DNA of 64,000 nucleotides from Desulfovibrio desulfuricans (GTDB lineage Bacteria; Desulfobacterota; Desulfovibrionia; Desulfovibrionales; Desulfovibrionaceae). The notes beneath the pieces were generated by a model. The model was not told the DNA's origin, did no database searches, and saw only the letters and a program-made list of their open reading frames with translations. The stretch is from positions 310,001 to 374,000 of the forward strand of contig NZ_JANFYZ010000001.1 in assembly GCF_024460775.1 (NCBI RefSeq), in the 5' to 3' direction. Shown piece by piece: positions 1 to 8,425 of the stretch (positions are counted from its first letter, which is position 1; each line of letters begins with the position of its first letter). The translations under genes were made by a program, and so were the position numbers.

Positions 1-1155
1 AAGCGCAAATGGAGAAGATACCGCAAGGGCGCTCTGCGTGGGCGCAAAACCTATTTCAGGGTCAATGGTGAAGAACCCCGGCGAGGCCGGAACCGTGCCG
101 TTGCGCAGGGCCGCGAGCGTCAGCACTGCTTCCAGCGCGCCAGCGGCCCCGAGGGTGTGCCCCGTGCCCCCCTTGCTGGCCCATACGGGCACCCCCGGAA
201 GCAGGGTGCGCAAAAGCCGTCCTTCAACCTTGTCATTCTCGCGGGTAGACGTGCCATGCGCGTTCACAAAGGCCATATCCGCCGCTGTGAGGCCTGCCTG
301 CTCCAGAGCCGAGCCGATGGCGAATGCAAGCCCCCGCCCTTCCGGATGCGGCGCGGTAAAATGGTGCGCGTCAGAGGCGTTGCCGTAGCCCAGCACATGT
401 CCGAGCACTGCGGCATTGCGCGCCCGGGCATGCTCGGCGCTTTCCAAAACAAGCGCGGCTGCGCCTTCGCCAAGATTCAGGCCTTTGCGGTCACGGTCAA
501 AGGGGCGGCAAGGCTGGTCGGAATATATCATCAACCGCGCAAAACCCGTATGCGGTACAAGGCTCAGGGCATCTGCGCCACCGCACAGCACGCACTGGCA
601 CTGGCCTGTGGTGATGAGATCCATTGCCAGACCAATAGCGTCCGCACCCGATGTGCAGGCATCGGTAACGGTCAGGCGCGGGCCGTGGGCCTCCACGTCC
701 ATCTCCAGCGCAAGATTGGCGCTGAAGTAGTCGTCGCGGTCGGCCCCCAACGCGCAGGAGCAAGTAGGCGATGCTGATTCCGCAACCTGCTCTGGCGTGG
801 TTCCACGGCTGGCGGCGTAAGACTCCAGAAAATGCGATGCGCTCCCGGCGGTTGTGCCAAGCACAATGCCCGCCTCAAGCAACAGATGTTGAGGCAGTGC
901 GGCTTCGGCCAGCGCGCTATGGCACACGGCCCTTGCGAGCGTGAGGGTATCCTGCGCGGAATGCTTGCGCCCGCCGGGAAAGTGCTTTTCAGCAAGCCCG
1001 AAAAACGGATATGGCAAGGCCCGGCTGTCCAGCACGCTAGCCGCAACAAGCCCGCCCCGCCCGCTTTGCAGGCCATCCAGAACCGCAGCCGGGCTATCGC
1101 CAGCCGCGCACAGGCAGGCCATGCCTGTTACAACAACGCCTGAACCGTGCTGCAT
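1..1155 (-). CDS. Beta-ketoacyl-ACP synthase, cut by the window edge
   Basis: Read from an ATG at 1155 leftwards, this frame stays open to base 1, so the C-terminus lies outside the window. The translation begins MQHGSGVVVTGMACLCAAGD and is a condensing enzyme of the KAS family. The nucleophile Cys is in DACTSGAD (about residue 165), with catalytic His in NAHGTST (about 300) and GTGHTLGAAG (about 335). All three catalytic residues are present, so it should be an active elongating ketosynthase and not a chain-length factor. It starts 8 bases after the stop of the upstream ACP gene and is the last gene visible in the polyene-type operon. Substrate and chain length cannot be read from sequence alone. 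Confidence 0.9.
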   Translation of the reverse strand, partial: MQHGSGVVVTGMACLCAAGDSPAAVLDGLQSGRGGLVAASVLDSRALPYPFFGLAEKHFPGGRKHSAQDTLTLARAVCHSALAEAALPQHLLLEAGIVLGTTAGSASHFLESYAASRGTTPEQVAESASPTCSCALGADRDDYFSANLALEMDVEAHGPRLTVTDACTSGADAIGLAMDLITTGQCQCVLCGGADALSLVPHTGFARLMIYSDQPCRPFDRDRKGLNLGEGAAALVLESAEHARARNAAVLGHVLGYGNASDAHHFTAPHPEGRGLAFAIGSALEQAGLTAADMAFVNAHGTSTRENDKVEGRLLRTLLPGVPVWASKGGTGHTLGAAGALEAVLTLAALRNGTVPASPGFFTIDPEIGFAPTQSALAVSSPFAL

Positions 1156-1163
1156 TGCTTTTC

Positions 1164-1445
1164 TCACGCCTGCGCTTTACGGGCGCAGATAAAGTCTGCA
1201 AGGCCGCTCACTGAGGTAAAGGCCTTGCGGGCTTCCTCGGCATCAGCAATGGCTACGCCAAAATGCTTTTCAACCACGACCACAAGCTCCACCGCGTCCA
1301 GCGAATCCAGCATCAGGCCGGAATCTCCAAATAGCGGGGCCGAGGAATCAATGTCTTCCACGGTAACGTCTTCGAGGCGCAGACCATCAATAATCGCCGC
1401 TTTCAGGGCGGATTCCATTTCGTTTTTTGTCATCATTGCGACCAC
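1164..1445 (-). CDS. Acyl carrier protein
   Basis: A small acidic four-helix carrier protein of up to 93 residues. The phosphopantetheine site is the Ser in LMLDSLDAVEL, matching the DSL motif of ACPs. The reading frame can start at 1445, or at either of two adjacent ATG codons at 1436 and 1433. The later ones would reduce the overlap with the end of the upstream acyltransferase gene (stop at 1433). It presumably carries the growing chain for the ketosynthase immediately downstream. It is one of two ACPs in the operon (the other is at 9561-9830), as in aryl-polyene clusters, which usually encode two. Confidence 0.93.
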   Translation of the reverse strand: MVAMMTKNEMESALKAAIIDGLRLEDVTVEDIDSSAPLFGDSGLMLDSLDAVELVVVVEKHFGVAIADAEEARKAFTSVSGLADFICARKAQA

Positions 1446-2335
1446 ATATCGTAAAAATTAAAGAACTGGTACGGGTGCCGTTCCACAACAGTCTCCAGAG
1501 CTGCGGCAAACTGTTGCGCATACGGCTGAAAAACAGAAACATCGCGGCGCGGCAAACCAGCGGGAACCGCCAGCCGCTCAGCCATAAAAACTCTGGTGAT
1601 GCCTTTTTCGCGCACGGTGAAGAGCATGAGCAGTTCCGCCCCCGTGATGGAGGTAAGCGCATAGGCGCTGGCAGGAATGCGGATGCTCCCCCCCATGAAG
1701 GCTACATCAACGCCCTGCCCCGCCTGACGCGTACCGTGCATCCGGTCGCCCATCAGGCAGACAACTTCGCCGCGCCGTAGCGCTGCGGCGGCCTCGACCA
1801 TGGAACCCACAGGGTCCGCCGAATCAATGATCTTGAACGGCCTGCCCCTGCCGTGCTGGAAGTAGTGTTTGCCCTGATCCTCGGGATTGTGCAACTGCAC
1901 CACGTTCACCGGGCGGTCAAACTGCTCAAGCCCCGCAATGCCCACCTGCCAAGCGCCAATGTGGGCTGTCAGCACAATGCAGCCATGCGGGTTGGCCCCT
2001 GCCTCGGCAAATCGCTGCCGCACCTGCTGGTCCGTTTCGCAGAAAGGAAATCGCCCGGTCACTCCGGCAATCATCCTGTCCAGCAATACCTGCCCGAAAT
2101 TCAGATACAGGCGGTAGGCATGCACAAACCTGCCCAAGGCCCCAGCGCGGGGGAAACGGCGGCCAATATAGGCCGCACAACGCTGACGCACATGAGGCAG
2201 CATGGCATAATACAACACAACAAAGGCCAGCACCACTCGCGCTGCAAAGAGCATCCGGCAGCGCACCAGAACCTCAAAAAAACCGTACTGAAGCCGGGAG
2301 CCAAGTACGGCTGTTATGGGGCGTTTAGTCTGCAA
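1433..2335 (-). CDS. LpxL/HtrB-like lipid acyltransferase
   Basis: A protein of about 300 residues resembling the lysophospholipid/lipid A acyltransferase family. It has a hydrophobic N-terminal segment around LAFVVLYYAML, a VLTAHIGAWQVG block carrying the HX4D-like acyltransferase motif position, and a conserved GDRMHGTRQ segment. Members act at the inner membrane and transfer acyl groups to a lipid acceptor. In polyene operons this type is thought to attach the acyl chain to the lipid anchor. The start is uncertain. I favour TTG at 2335, preceded by a GGGAG ribosome site and overlapping the stop of the upstream glycosyltransferase. The frame also extends upstream to 2404, but that part lies inside the preceding gene and adds no family-like sequence. 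Confidence 0.85.
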   Translation of the reverse strand: MQTKRPITAVLGSRLQYGFFEVLVRCRMLFAARVVLAFVVLYYAMLPHVRQRCAAYIGRRFPRAGALGRFVHAYRLYLNFGQVLLDRMIAGVTGRFPFCETDQQVRQRFAEAGANPHGCIVLTAHIGAWQVGIAGLEQFDRPVNVVQLHNPEDQGKHYFQHGRGRPFKIIDSADPVGSMVEAAAALRRGEVVCLMGDRMHGTRQAGQGVDVAFMGGSIRIPASAYALTSITGAELLMLFTVREKGITRVFMAERLAVPAGLPRRDVSVFQPYAQQFAAALETVVERHPYQFFNFYDMWSQ

Positions 2336-3512
2336 GGCCGCTCCCTTTGCCGCCCCCTTGCGGAATGGACACCATGCCGCGCGCCGCAAGGTAGGCCAGC
2401 GCACCCACTATGGCCCCTGCCAGCAGACCAAGCAAAGGGGCAAGAACAAGCGCGCCCGCAAACCAGTCGAGTATGCGCTGGGGAGCTTCATAGCCGAGGG
2501 TCTGCACAGAAAATTCCGTCAGCCAGCTACCTTTGCGCAGCCTGTAACCAAGCAAAACCCCAAGGCCCGGCACAAATGGGGGCCACGTGAGCGGGATCAT
2601 TGCCAGCGCGCAAAGCCTGTTGAGCCGCAACCAGCCGATGCACAACAACAGCAGAATGCTCTGCAAACCCGGCAAGGGCAGTGTGGAAACAGCTATGGCA
2701 ACCGCCGCCGAGCGCCCCAGCTGCCACGGCGTGGCCCTGTCCGCAAGCAGGCGGCGCAGGGAATCCATAGGGCGCAGCAAGGATATGCTGCCCTGTCCGT
2801 CTACGCTGTGTTGGCGAAAGGGCACAGGCACAAGAGCGCGAATGGTCAGCCGCGTGTTCAGCAGAGAAATGCGCACATTGTCCTTGAGCGCCTTGAAGTG
2901 AGAAATGCGCTCTTCCCTCGGCGGATAATACACCCGAATGTCAATTTCGCGCACGTCAAATCCGGCCCATGCGGCGCGCACCAGCACTTCAATCTCAAAG
3001 GCGTAGCCCGGCTCCGTGAATTTCAGGCAATCCAGCACGCGCAAGGGATAGGCGCGGAAGCCGCTCTGCATGTCGCGCACCCGCTCCCCTGTCTGCACGC
3101 GCATCCAGAAGGCGGAAAACGCCCTGCCAAAACGGGATGAGCCCGGCACGTGCGGCACGTTGAAATCGCGGCAGCCCACAATAATTGCGCCGGGGTGCTG
3201 CGCAATGGCCTGCAAAAAAAGGGGGATATCCTCCGGGTAGTGCTGCCCATCGGCATCCAGCGTTATCATGTGCGTTGCGCCAAGCCGGGCGGCCTCTGCC
3301 GCGCCAGACAACAGGGCCGCACCCTTGCCGCCATTGCGGGGCAGGCGCACAAGCGTGATGGGCAGGCCCTCCAGACTGTCAGCACTGCCGTCTGTGGAGC
3401 CGTCGTCCACCACAATGACCGTGCGGCACTGGTTCAGGGCCCGCTGCACCACATCGCGCAGGCTTTCACGGTGGTTGTACACCGGAATGACCACGGCGAT
3501 TACTGGCGGCAT
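2325..3512 (-). CDS. Family 2 glycosyltransferase fused to DUF2062 domain
   Basis: About 395 residues from an ATG at 3512 (MPPVIAVVIPVYN). The N-terminal 230 residues are a GT-A fold family 2 glycosyltransferase with the nucleotide-binding DDGSTDGS, the NGGKGAAL loop and TLDADGQHYPED (DxD). The C-terminal part, from about residue 250, contains a hydrophobic DUF2062-like domain (PLPGLQSILLLLCIGWLRLN) and ends in further membrane segments. Such fusions occur in aryl-polyene-type clusters, where the transferase may glycosylate the lipid anchor or precursor. The gene overlaps the thioesterase upstream by 13 bases and the acyltransferase downstream, indicating translational coupling. Confidence 0.88.
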   Translation of the reverse strand: MPPVIAVVIPVYNHRESLRDVVQRALNQCRTVIVVDDGSTDGSADSLEGLPITLVRLPRNGGKGAALLSGAAEAARLGATHMITLDADGQHYPEDIPLFLQAIAQHPGAIIVGCRDFNVPHVPGSSRFGRAFSAFWMRVQTGERVRDMQSGFRAYPLRVLDCLKFTEPGYAFEIEVLVRAAWAGFDVREIDIRVYYPPREERISHFKALKDNVRISLLNTRLTIRALVPVPFRQHSVDGQGSISLLRPMDSLRRLLADRATPWQLGRSAAVAIAVSTLPLPGLQSILLLLCIGWLRLNRLCALAMIPLTWPPFVPGLGVLLGYRLRKGSWLTEFSVQTLGYEAPQRILDWFAGALVLAPLLGLLAGAIVGALAYLAARGMVSIPQGGGKGSGLAD

Positions 3513-3982
3513 GCGACCTTGCCCTGACACCACTGTGCGCAGAATTCGCGGTAAAAGGCTGGCGGCTCCATGAGAAGGTTGCCGTTCAGATCAAGCATGA
3601 GCTGGGTTGTGCTGGCGGTGGTGGTCACAATGCCTTCCGCGTCTTCAATGCGGTATTCAAAATCCAGCACTGCGGCCTCATTCCAGAACAGCTCGGCGTG
3701 GATGGTGTATGTCTGGCCGTAGAGCAGCGGATGGTGAAAATCCAGATGAAAGAGCTTGAGCGGCACCACAACGCCATTATCACGAAAATCCAGATAGCTG
3801 ATGCCATAGGCACGGCCCATGGCCTCCCGGCCATCCTCAAGCCAGCTGGCATAGCGGCCGTGCCACATAAAGCGCACGGCATCCACCTCTTCAAAGCGCA
3901 CCGTGCGCTGGACGCTGACGCAGAGAGAAGGCACCTCCGGCGCGCTACGGCGGCGGGGGCGTGAAGCGCGGTGCAGGCTCAT
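3500..3982 (-). CDS. 4HBT-type acyl thioesterase
   Basis: A 160-residue hot-dog protein of the 4-hydroxybenzoyl-CoA thioesterase/YbgC type. The family active-site region appears as RFEEVDAVRFMWHGRYASWLED, in which the Asp of the usual D..G...H..Y pattern and the His-x-x-Tyr are visible. The start is ATG at 3982, because the four bases ATGA overlap the stop of the dehydratase gene upstream. A longer frame to 4042 exists but runs inside that gene. It likely releases or edits acyl chains from ACP in the polyene pathway. The exact acyl substrate is unknown. Confidence 0.85.
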   Translation of the reverse strand: MSLHRASRPRRRSAPEVPSLCVSVQRTVRFEEVDAVRFMWHGRYASWLEDGREAMGRAYGISYLDFRDNGVVVPLKLFHLDFHHPLLYGQTYTIHAELFWNEAAVLDFEYRIEDAEGIVTTTASTTQLMLDLNGNLLMEPPAFYREFCAQWCQGKVACRQ

Positions 3983-4344
3983 AGCGCTGCCACCTCCACC
4001 TGTATGCGGGCTGCCAGCGTTTCGCCGCTGTGCAGGGTGCATTCCCAGCGCCCCTCACGCCGCCCCTTGCTCAGGGTCAGCAAAATATCCACATCCGGCC
4101 CAAGCGGCGCAAGAAATTTGGCCTGCGGCACACATGCCAGATCAACGGATTGCCCTATTGCTTCAAGTGCAACCTGAGCCATGAGCACCTGAACCACAGC
4201 GGGCAACACTGGATGCCCCGGGAAATGCCCGGCAAACACCGCACTGTCCGCCGCAAAACAAAAGCTCTGCCGCCACGCGCCCTGCTCGGGCAGATGTTCC
4301 AACTGGCTGGCCGCATGCAAGACGGCACGACGCATCACGCTCAT
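3979..4344 (-). CDS. FabZ-like hot-dog dehydratase subunit (His-bearing)
   Basis: A 121-residue hot-dog protein with the FabZ signature GHFPGHPVLPAV, which supplies the catalytic His of 3-hydroxyacyl-ACP dehydratases. The acidic partner residue, normally in the E-A-M-A-Q helix segment, is absent: the corresponding stretch reads VVQVLMAQ. On its own the subunit therefore has only half of the usual His/Glu dyad. A second hot-dog gene in the same operon (7976-8425) shows the reverse. This resembles the ApeI/ApeP heterodimeric dehydratase of aryl-polyene pathways, and I infer that the two work together. The start overlaps the upstream lipoprotein stop by four bases. Confidence 0.82.
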   Translation of the reverse strand: MSVMRRAVLHAASQLEHLPEQGAWRQSFCFAADSAVFAGHFPGHPVLPAVVQVLMAQVALEAIGQSVDLACVPQAKFLAPLGPDVDILLTLSKGRREGRWECTLHSGETLAARIQVEVAAL

Positions 4345-4892
4345 AAATGCGAAATCTCCACAAAGTACATATCCATGGTCATTCCGTCCTGCTCACTGTA
4401 CACGCCATTCAATCCATCCGCTGATGGATTAAACCGAGCCTTCCAGCCTTTGCCCTCAAGGTTCGTCAGCGCCGTATCCTGACCGAGAGCAGGCAATATT
4501 CTGTATACGGCCACACCAGCGCGAACAAGCAGGATGGCGGCCTCCCTGCCCATACCTTCCGCCGGGGTGCATTGCATTTTTACAGACTGCGCACCTGTTG
4601 CACCCTTTGGCTCACTGTCTGGCGCAACATCCGGGCTGTACGTGCAGACGCCCAGAGTTCTGCCATGTGGCAGAATAAGCGCCAGACTCCCGCCGGATTC
4701 AGTCATTTGCACTTCGCCCTGCACAGGCGCGCTTTGCCCGGCAAGGGTCAGCCGCGCGCCAAACTGCGCCACCAGCGAACCGCTCTGCTGGCTTGCCTGA
4801 ATCGGCGGCAACTGCACCGTACGCTTTTGCGCGCCGCAAGCTGCAAGCAAACCCACAATCAGCAGCAAGCCTATGTAGCGCAGGGCCTTCAT
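4341..4892 (-). CDS. Lipoprotein of polyene operon (DUF3261-like)
   Basis: About 183 residues starting at ATG 4892 (MKALRYIGLLLIVG). It has a type II signal peptide ending in the lipobox LLAAC, so it is predicted to be a lipoprotein in the outer or inner membrane. The start overlaps the exporter stop by ATGA. The rest is a soluble, probably beta-rich domain with no catalytic motif I can identify. Size and position resemble the DUF3261-type lipoproteins found beside MMPL exporters in aryl-polyene clusters, but that family assignment is from memory and moderate. It may help deliver the pigment-lipid to the outer membrane, together with the LolA-like protein. Confidence 0.75.
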   Translation of the reverse strand: MKALRYIGLLLIVGLLAACGAQKRTVQLPPIQASQQSGSLVAQFGARLTLAGQSAPVQGEVQMTESGGSLALILPHGRTLGVCTYSPDVAPDSEPKGATGAQSVKMQCTPAEGMGREAAILLVRAGVAVYRILPALGQDTALTNLEGKGWKARFNPSADGLNGVYSEQDGMTMDMYFVEISHL

Positions 4893-7243
4893 GCCTGTTT
4901 TCCTTGCGTCCGGCAGAGTCTGGGCAAAAGCCACAAGGCCACAGGAACCTCCACAATCAATCCCCAGAAAATAACTTCACCCATAGCTTTAAGGGCTGGA
5001 TGTTGCGCAAGGGCCAACAGCCCCATGCCCGTGAACGTGGTGAGCGAAGACACAACAACTGCCCGCTCCACGCCCATCTTCACCCCGCTGACAAGATCAT
5101 GCGTGACCACAATGCCGTGGTCTGCCGCAAGGCCCAGCACCAGCGGCATTGCCGCCATGCCCGCCAATGTTAGCGGGTGGCTGGTAATGGACATCCACGC
5201 AAGTATACATGCAACGGAACACAACGGTGGCAAAGATGCAAGCAAGGTTCGCCGCGCATCGCGAAAGTATAAAAACAGAAGCGCCAGACAGGCCATCCAG
5301 GCCAGGGGCACAAGCCGTTTTTCCATACCAAGCTGCTGCAACAGCGTTGTTTCAAGCTCACCCGGGGCCAGCGCCATTGTCTGCGCGGCGAGGGCAGGCT
5401 CCAGACGGCTCACATCCGCCTTTTTGCCGGTAAAGAGCAAAAGCCTAGCCGTGTGGTCATCAGCTTGCGGCGCATGCAAAAAGACATCTACCATTTCACC
5501 CAGGCCTGCGGCGCGCAGCACTGACGGATCAAATTGCGCCACCGGGCGTTCAAGCAACTGCGCAAAGGGGGCAAAGGCTTCAGCGGTGAATCCGTAACGC
5601 TGCGCGACAGAGGACAAAAGCGCCTGAACACGCGGCCCTTCCGCCTTTGCAAAGGCTCCCCACCGTTGCACGTTGGCCTGCGCCTGCTCTGGCGAAGGCC
5701 ACACATCGGTAAGGGTGCCGATCTTGTTTTCAGGTTCCAGAACGCGCAGGGCCTGCACTACAGCACGGCCATTGGCAAGGGCCGCGTCCGTTGTCGGGCC
5801 TTCAACCACGAGGATGTTACTGTCGCGCGATCCCCAGATGTCCTTGAGCTTCTCGCCGTCTTGCTGCAATTGCGCCATATCCGCCCCCATTGTGCGGGGC
5901 GAAACATCCACGCGCACAATGGAAAACAAGGCGTAGCACAGCAGCAACAATCCAAAAACACTCGCAAAGACACGCAGAGGCACAGGCTGACGCGGCGCTG
6001 CATTTTCCTTACGCACAGGCAGGGGCGGCGTATTGAACCAGGGGCATATGGGGAGCACAACAACGGCCAGCGCAAAGCCTACGCTCAATGTCAGCAGGGC
6101 AAACAGGGCCAACTGGCGCACAGCCGGAATGCCTGAAAGCAGCAATACGGCAAAGCCGGAAGCATTGACCAGATACCCCTGAAACAAAGGCGGCGTAATA
6201 TGTTCCAGCACGTTCTCTGTTGAGTCGCCGCTGCGCAGGGCAAAATGCATATGCACGGCGTAGTCTTCCGCCACGCCAAGTACGGACGCTCCAAAACCCA
6301 GGGCCAGCCCGGAGAGTGCTGGCGTGAGCAGGGTCATGCCGCCCAGGGCGAAGCTGGCGGCAAACGCAGGCACCAGCATAAGCCACAGCGCGCCGCGCGA
6401 GCGCACGAGCAAGGCGTACACCAGCACAAACCCCAGCATGGAAAAAAAGACGATATTGGTCACATCGCGCTGGATAACCTGCGCGTTGACGGCGCTGTGC
6501 CTGTGCCCGCCCACCACAAGGCCCTGCATGTCCGGCGCGAGGTGTTTCTGCATGGCGGCATGGATGGTGTCCATCAACCGAGCGGCGGCGCTGACATCGT
6601 GCAGGGAATGGGCTGGTCGCAGCACCAGCAACAGATGTTTGCCGTCCGCGCTCACAGGATAACCCAGCACAGGGTCAGGCATGGCCCCGGCATGCTCTGC
6701 TGGCAGGCGTGAAAGCACAAATCGGCGCAAGCTCAGTGGGTCGGCCCGCAGCCAGTCCTGCGCCGGGCCAGCGGCAAGAAGGCTGTTCAGATTGTTGTGA
6801 GCCGAGCGCACGGCGGCATCAATCTGCGAGGCATCTGTTGCCTGTTGCAGTTGGGCCAACGTGGCATCATCCATAAAATACGGCAGCAGGGCCATGAGCG
6901 CCTGGGCATCGGGCGTGCCCACGGCCCCCACCCTTTCGGCCATATCCGGCGGCAGATCGCCCACGATGGCATCGGCAGCGCCTGCAAGCGCATACTTTCC
7001 GCCATGACGCTCTGTGGAAAGATCAATAAACAGCAGGCCAGAAGCCGGGGAAACATCCAGAGCTTTGGCCATGCGGCGCACTTGCGGCGCATCGTCAGGG
7101 AAAAAGGCCATACTGCTGGAATCTGGCTGCATCCGGGCGGCCAACAAGGCAAAAACCGCCCAGCACAAGAGAACCAGGCTGAATCCCAGAATCTTGTGTG
7201 AGCGTAACCAGCAATGGAGCCTGACAATGAAAGGCTTGCCCAT
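4889..7243 (-). CDS. MMPL/RND-type exporter
   Basis: A protein of about 784 residues of the RND superfamily (MMPL-like predicted exporters). It has an N-terminal membrane anchor (ILGFSLVLLCWAVFALLAA), a periplasmic domain, a block of five or so membrane helices starting near FFSMLGFVLVYALLV, then the same arrangement repeated in the C-terminal half. In aryl-polyene clusters such exporters move the lipid-linked product across the inner membrane using the proton gradient. The start is uncertain. ATG 7243 lies five bases after the LolA stop and an alternative ATG 7258 overlaps it. The gene overlaps the downstream lipoprotein by ATGA. Confidence 0.88.
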   Translation of the reverse strand: MGKPFIVRLHCWLRSHKILGFSLVLLCWAVFALLAARMQPDSSSMAFFPDDAPQVRRMAKALDVSPASGLLFIDLSTERHGGKYALAGAADAIVGDLPPDMAERVGAVGTPDAQALMALLPYFMDDATLAQLQQATDASQIDAAVRSAHNNLNSLLAAGPAQDWLRADPLSLRRFVLSRLPAEHAGAMPDPVLGYPVSADGKHLLLVLRPAHSLHDVSAAARLMDTIHAAMQKHLAPDMQGLVVGGHRHSAVNAQVIQRDVTNIVFFSMLGFVLVYALLVRSRGALWLMLVPAFAASFALGGMTLLTPALSGLALGFGASVLGVAEDYAVHMHFALRSGDSTENVLEHITPPLFQGYLVNASGFAVLLLSGIPAVRQLALFALLTLSVGFALAVVVLPICPWFNTPPLPVRKENAAPRQPVPLRVFASVFGLLLLCYALFSIVRVDVSPRTMGADMAQLQQDGEKLKDIWGSRDSNILVVEGPTTDAALANGRAVVQALRVLEPENKIGTLTDVWPSPEQAQANVQRWGAFAKAEGPRVQALLSSVAQRYGFTAEAFAPFAQLLERPVAQFDPSVLRAAGLGEMVDVFLHAPQADDHTARLLLFTGKKADVSRLEPALAAQTMALAPGELETTLLQQLGMEKRLVPLAWMACLALLFLYFRDARRTLLASLPPLCSVACILAWMSITSHPLTLAGMAAMPLVLGLAADHGIVVTHDLVSGVKMGVERAVVVSSLTTFTGMGLLALAQHPALKAMGEVIFWGLIVEVPVALWLLPRLCRTQGKQA

Positions 7244-7247
7244 AGGC

Positions 7248-7976
7248 CTACTGACCATCGCTCCCCGCTGCCTCAAGCACGGCGCAGGGTGCTGGCAAGG
7301 CCTCGTTGACCCGTGTTTGCTTAAAGATAATGCGCACCGTGTCGCCATTACGTTCCGTAAAGGTCAACTGGCGTACACTCTTGAGGTCCTCGGCAAAGGT
7401 TACTTCAAGCTTTGCAAAAAAAGACTGCCGGAGGGGATACAGTTGCAGCATGGGTTTGTCGGCCTGCGGGCGCTCAAGCCTGTAGGTGGCGCGCAGAGCC
7501 GCCGGGTCTATGCTGATCCAGTCCAGAATATTGCGGATAATGGCTGTAATAACACTGGATTCCCGTTCATTGGCAGGGCGCGTTGCTTCCGGCGATCCTT
7601 CCCACAATGCGCCCTTCCCATTTTTGTAGACAAAGCCAGAGGCAAGAGGACGGGTATACGCCCAAAGCAGGCTGTCGGCTGGTTGAAAACCATTGGCATC
7701 CTTGCTGGTTGCGCGCTCCTGAACACTGGACGCTTGGACGCCCCGGCGCAGGCAAAAATAGCCTTGCGAGGTCATGGGGCGGGCCAAAACGGTCATGGAT
7801 TTTTCCTGCACAAAATCAGCGCTCAGGCTGGCAATGCCAGCACTTTGCTTTGCGGCAGCATCCAGCAGAGCCTCGGCGCTTGCAAACGGCTGCCCCTGCG
7901 CAACCGCAGAGGTAGGCAGCGCGGTAAAAGCCATAATAAACCCAGCCAAAAGCAGCATGCCCGCAGATGAACGCAT
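7248..7976 (-). CDS. LolA-like outer-membrane lipoprotein carrier
   Basis: A 242-residue exported protein with a Sec signal peptide (MLLLAGFIMAFTALPTSAVAQ). The mature part resembles LolA, with an early SLSADFVQEKSM segment typical of LolA-family beta sheets. LolA proteins are periplasmic chaperones that carry lipidated cargo to the outer membrane. The version in polyene operons probably escorts the lipid-linked product. The start codon shares one base with the stop of the hot-dog gene upstream. It is longer than housekeeping LolA by a C-terminal tail (RVNEALPAPCAVLEAAGSDGQ region). Confidence 0.82.
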   Translation of the reverse strand: MRSSAGMLLLAGFIMAFTALPTSAVAQGQPFASAEALLDAAAKQSAGIASLSADFVQEKSMTVLARPMTSQGYFCLRRGVQASSVQERATSKDANGFQPADSLLWAYTRPLASGFVYKNGKGALWEGSPEATRPANERESSVITAIIRNILDWISIDPAALRATYRLERPQADKPMLQLYPLRQSFFAKLEVTFAEDLKSVRQLTFTERNGDTVRIIFKQTRVNEALPAPCAVLEAAGSDGQ

Positions 7977-8425
7977 CAGGCCGTTTCCTCCGGCATAAAT
8001 ATCTTGAACTGCCCGGTGGCCAGCAGCTGTCCCTCTGCATGCACCTCGCCGTCAACAACCGCAATTTCGCCAAGTCTGGCTGAGACGCGCACTAGAACCT
8101 CCAGGCACTGCCCCACATGCGCATCGGCATGCACAGTTACATCGCGCAAGGCGGCAAGGTAGCCCCAGCCCGCGCAGACGCCACCGGCTGCAAGCAGGCT
8201 GGCCCCGGCCCCGGCGGCAAAACACTGGGCCATAATCTCCGCATAGGCCACGCGCTCAAGCTTGCCGTCAGGCCGCAGAAAGGGATTACCATCCCGCACT
8301 GCCGCCGTTGCCCGCGCTTCTTCCGAGCTAAAGCTTTCAAGTCCGCTCAGAAGAAGCATGGGGGCACGGTGCGGCACAATGGCCGTAAGAGACTGCTGCG
8401 AATCAGTATTCACTGCTCGCCACAT
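7976..8425 (-). CDS. Hot-dog dehydratase-like subunit (Glu-bearing)
   Basis: About 149 residues. The N-terminal VPHRAPMLLLSGL matches the start of FabZ-like hot-dog domains. The helix segment RVAYAEIMAQCFAAG holds the Glu of the FabZ dyad, but the HFPGxP His motif is replaced by PFLRPDG. It is therefore complementary to the His-bearing subunit at 3979-4344 and resembles ApeP of aryl-polyene clusters. The start is uncertain. ATG 8425 is given, the frame also opens at 8446, and a GTG lies at 8413, all within the end of the upstream lipoprotein gene. The stop shares a base with the LolA start. Confidence 0.78.
   Translation of the reverse strand: MWRAVNTDSQQSLTAIVPHRAPMLLLSGLESFSSEEARATAAVRDGNPFLRPDGKLERVAYAEIMAQCFAAGAGASLLAAGGVCAGWGYLAALRDVTVHADAHVGQCLEVLVRVSARLGEIAVVDGEVHAEGQLLATGQFKIFMPEETA

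Noticed and set aside
157-777. A 206-codon open frame on the plus strand at the left edge
   Set aside because: It is antisense to the ketosynthase, whose catalytic motifs are all on the minus strand.
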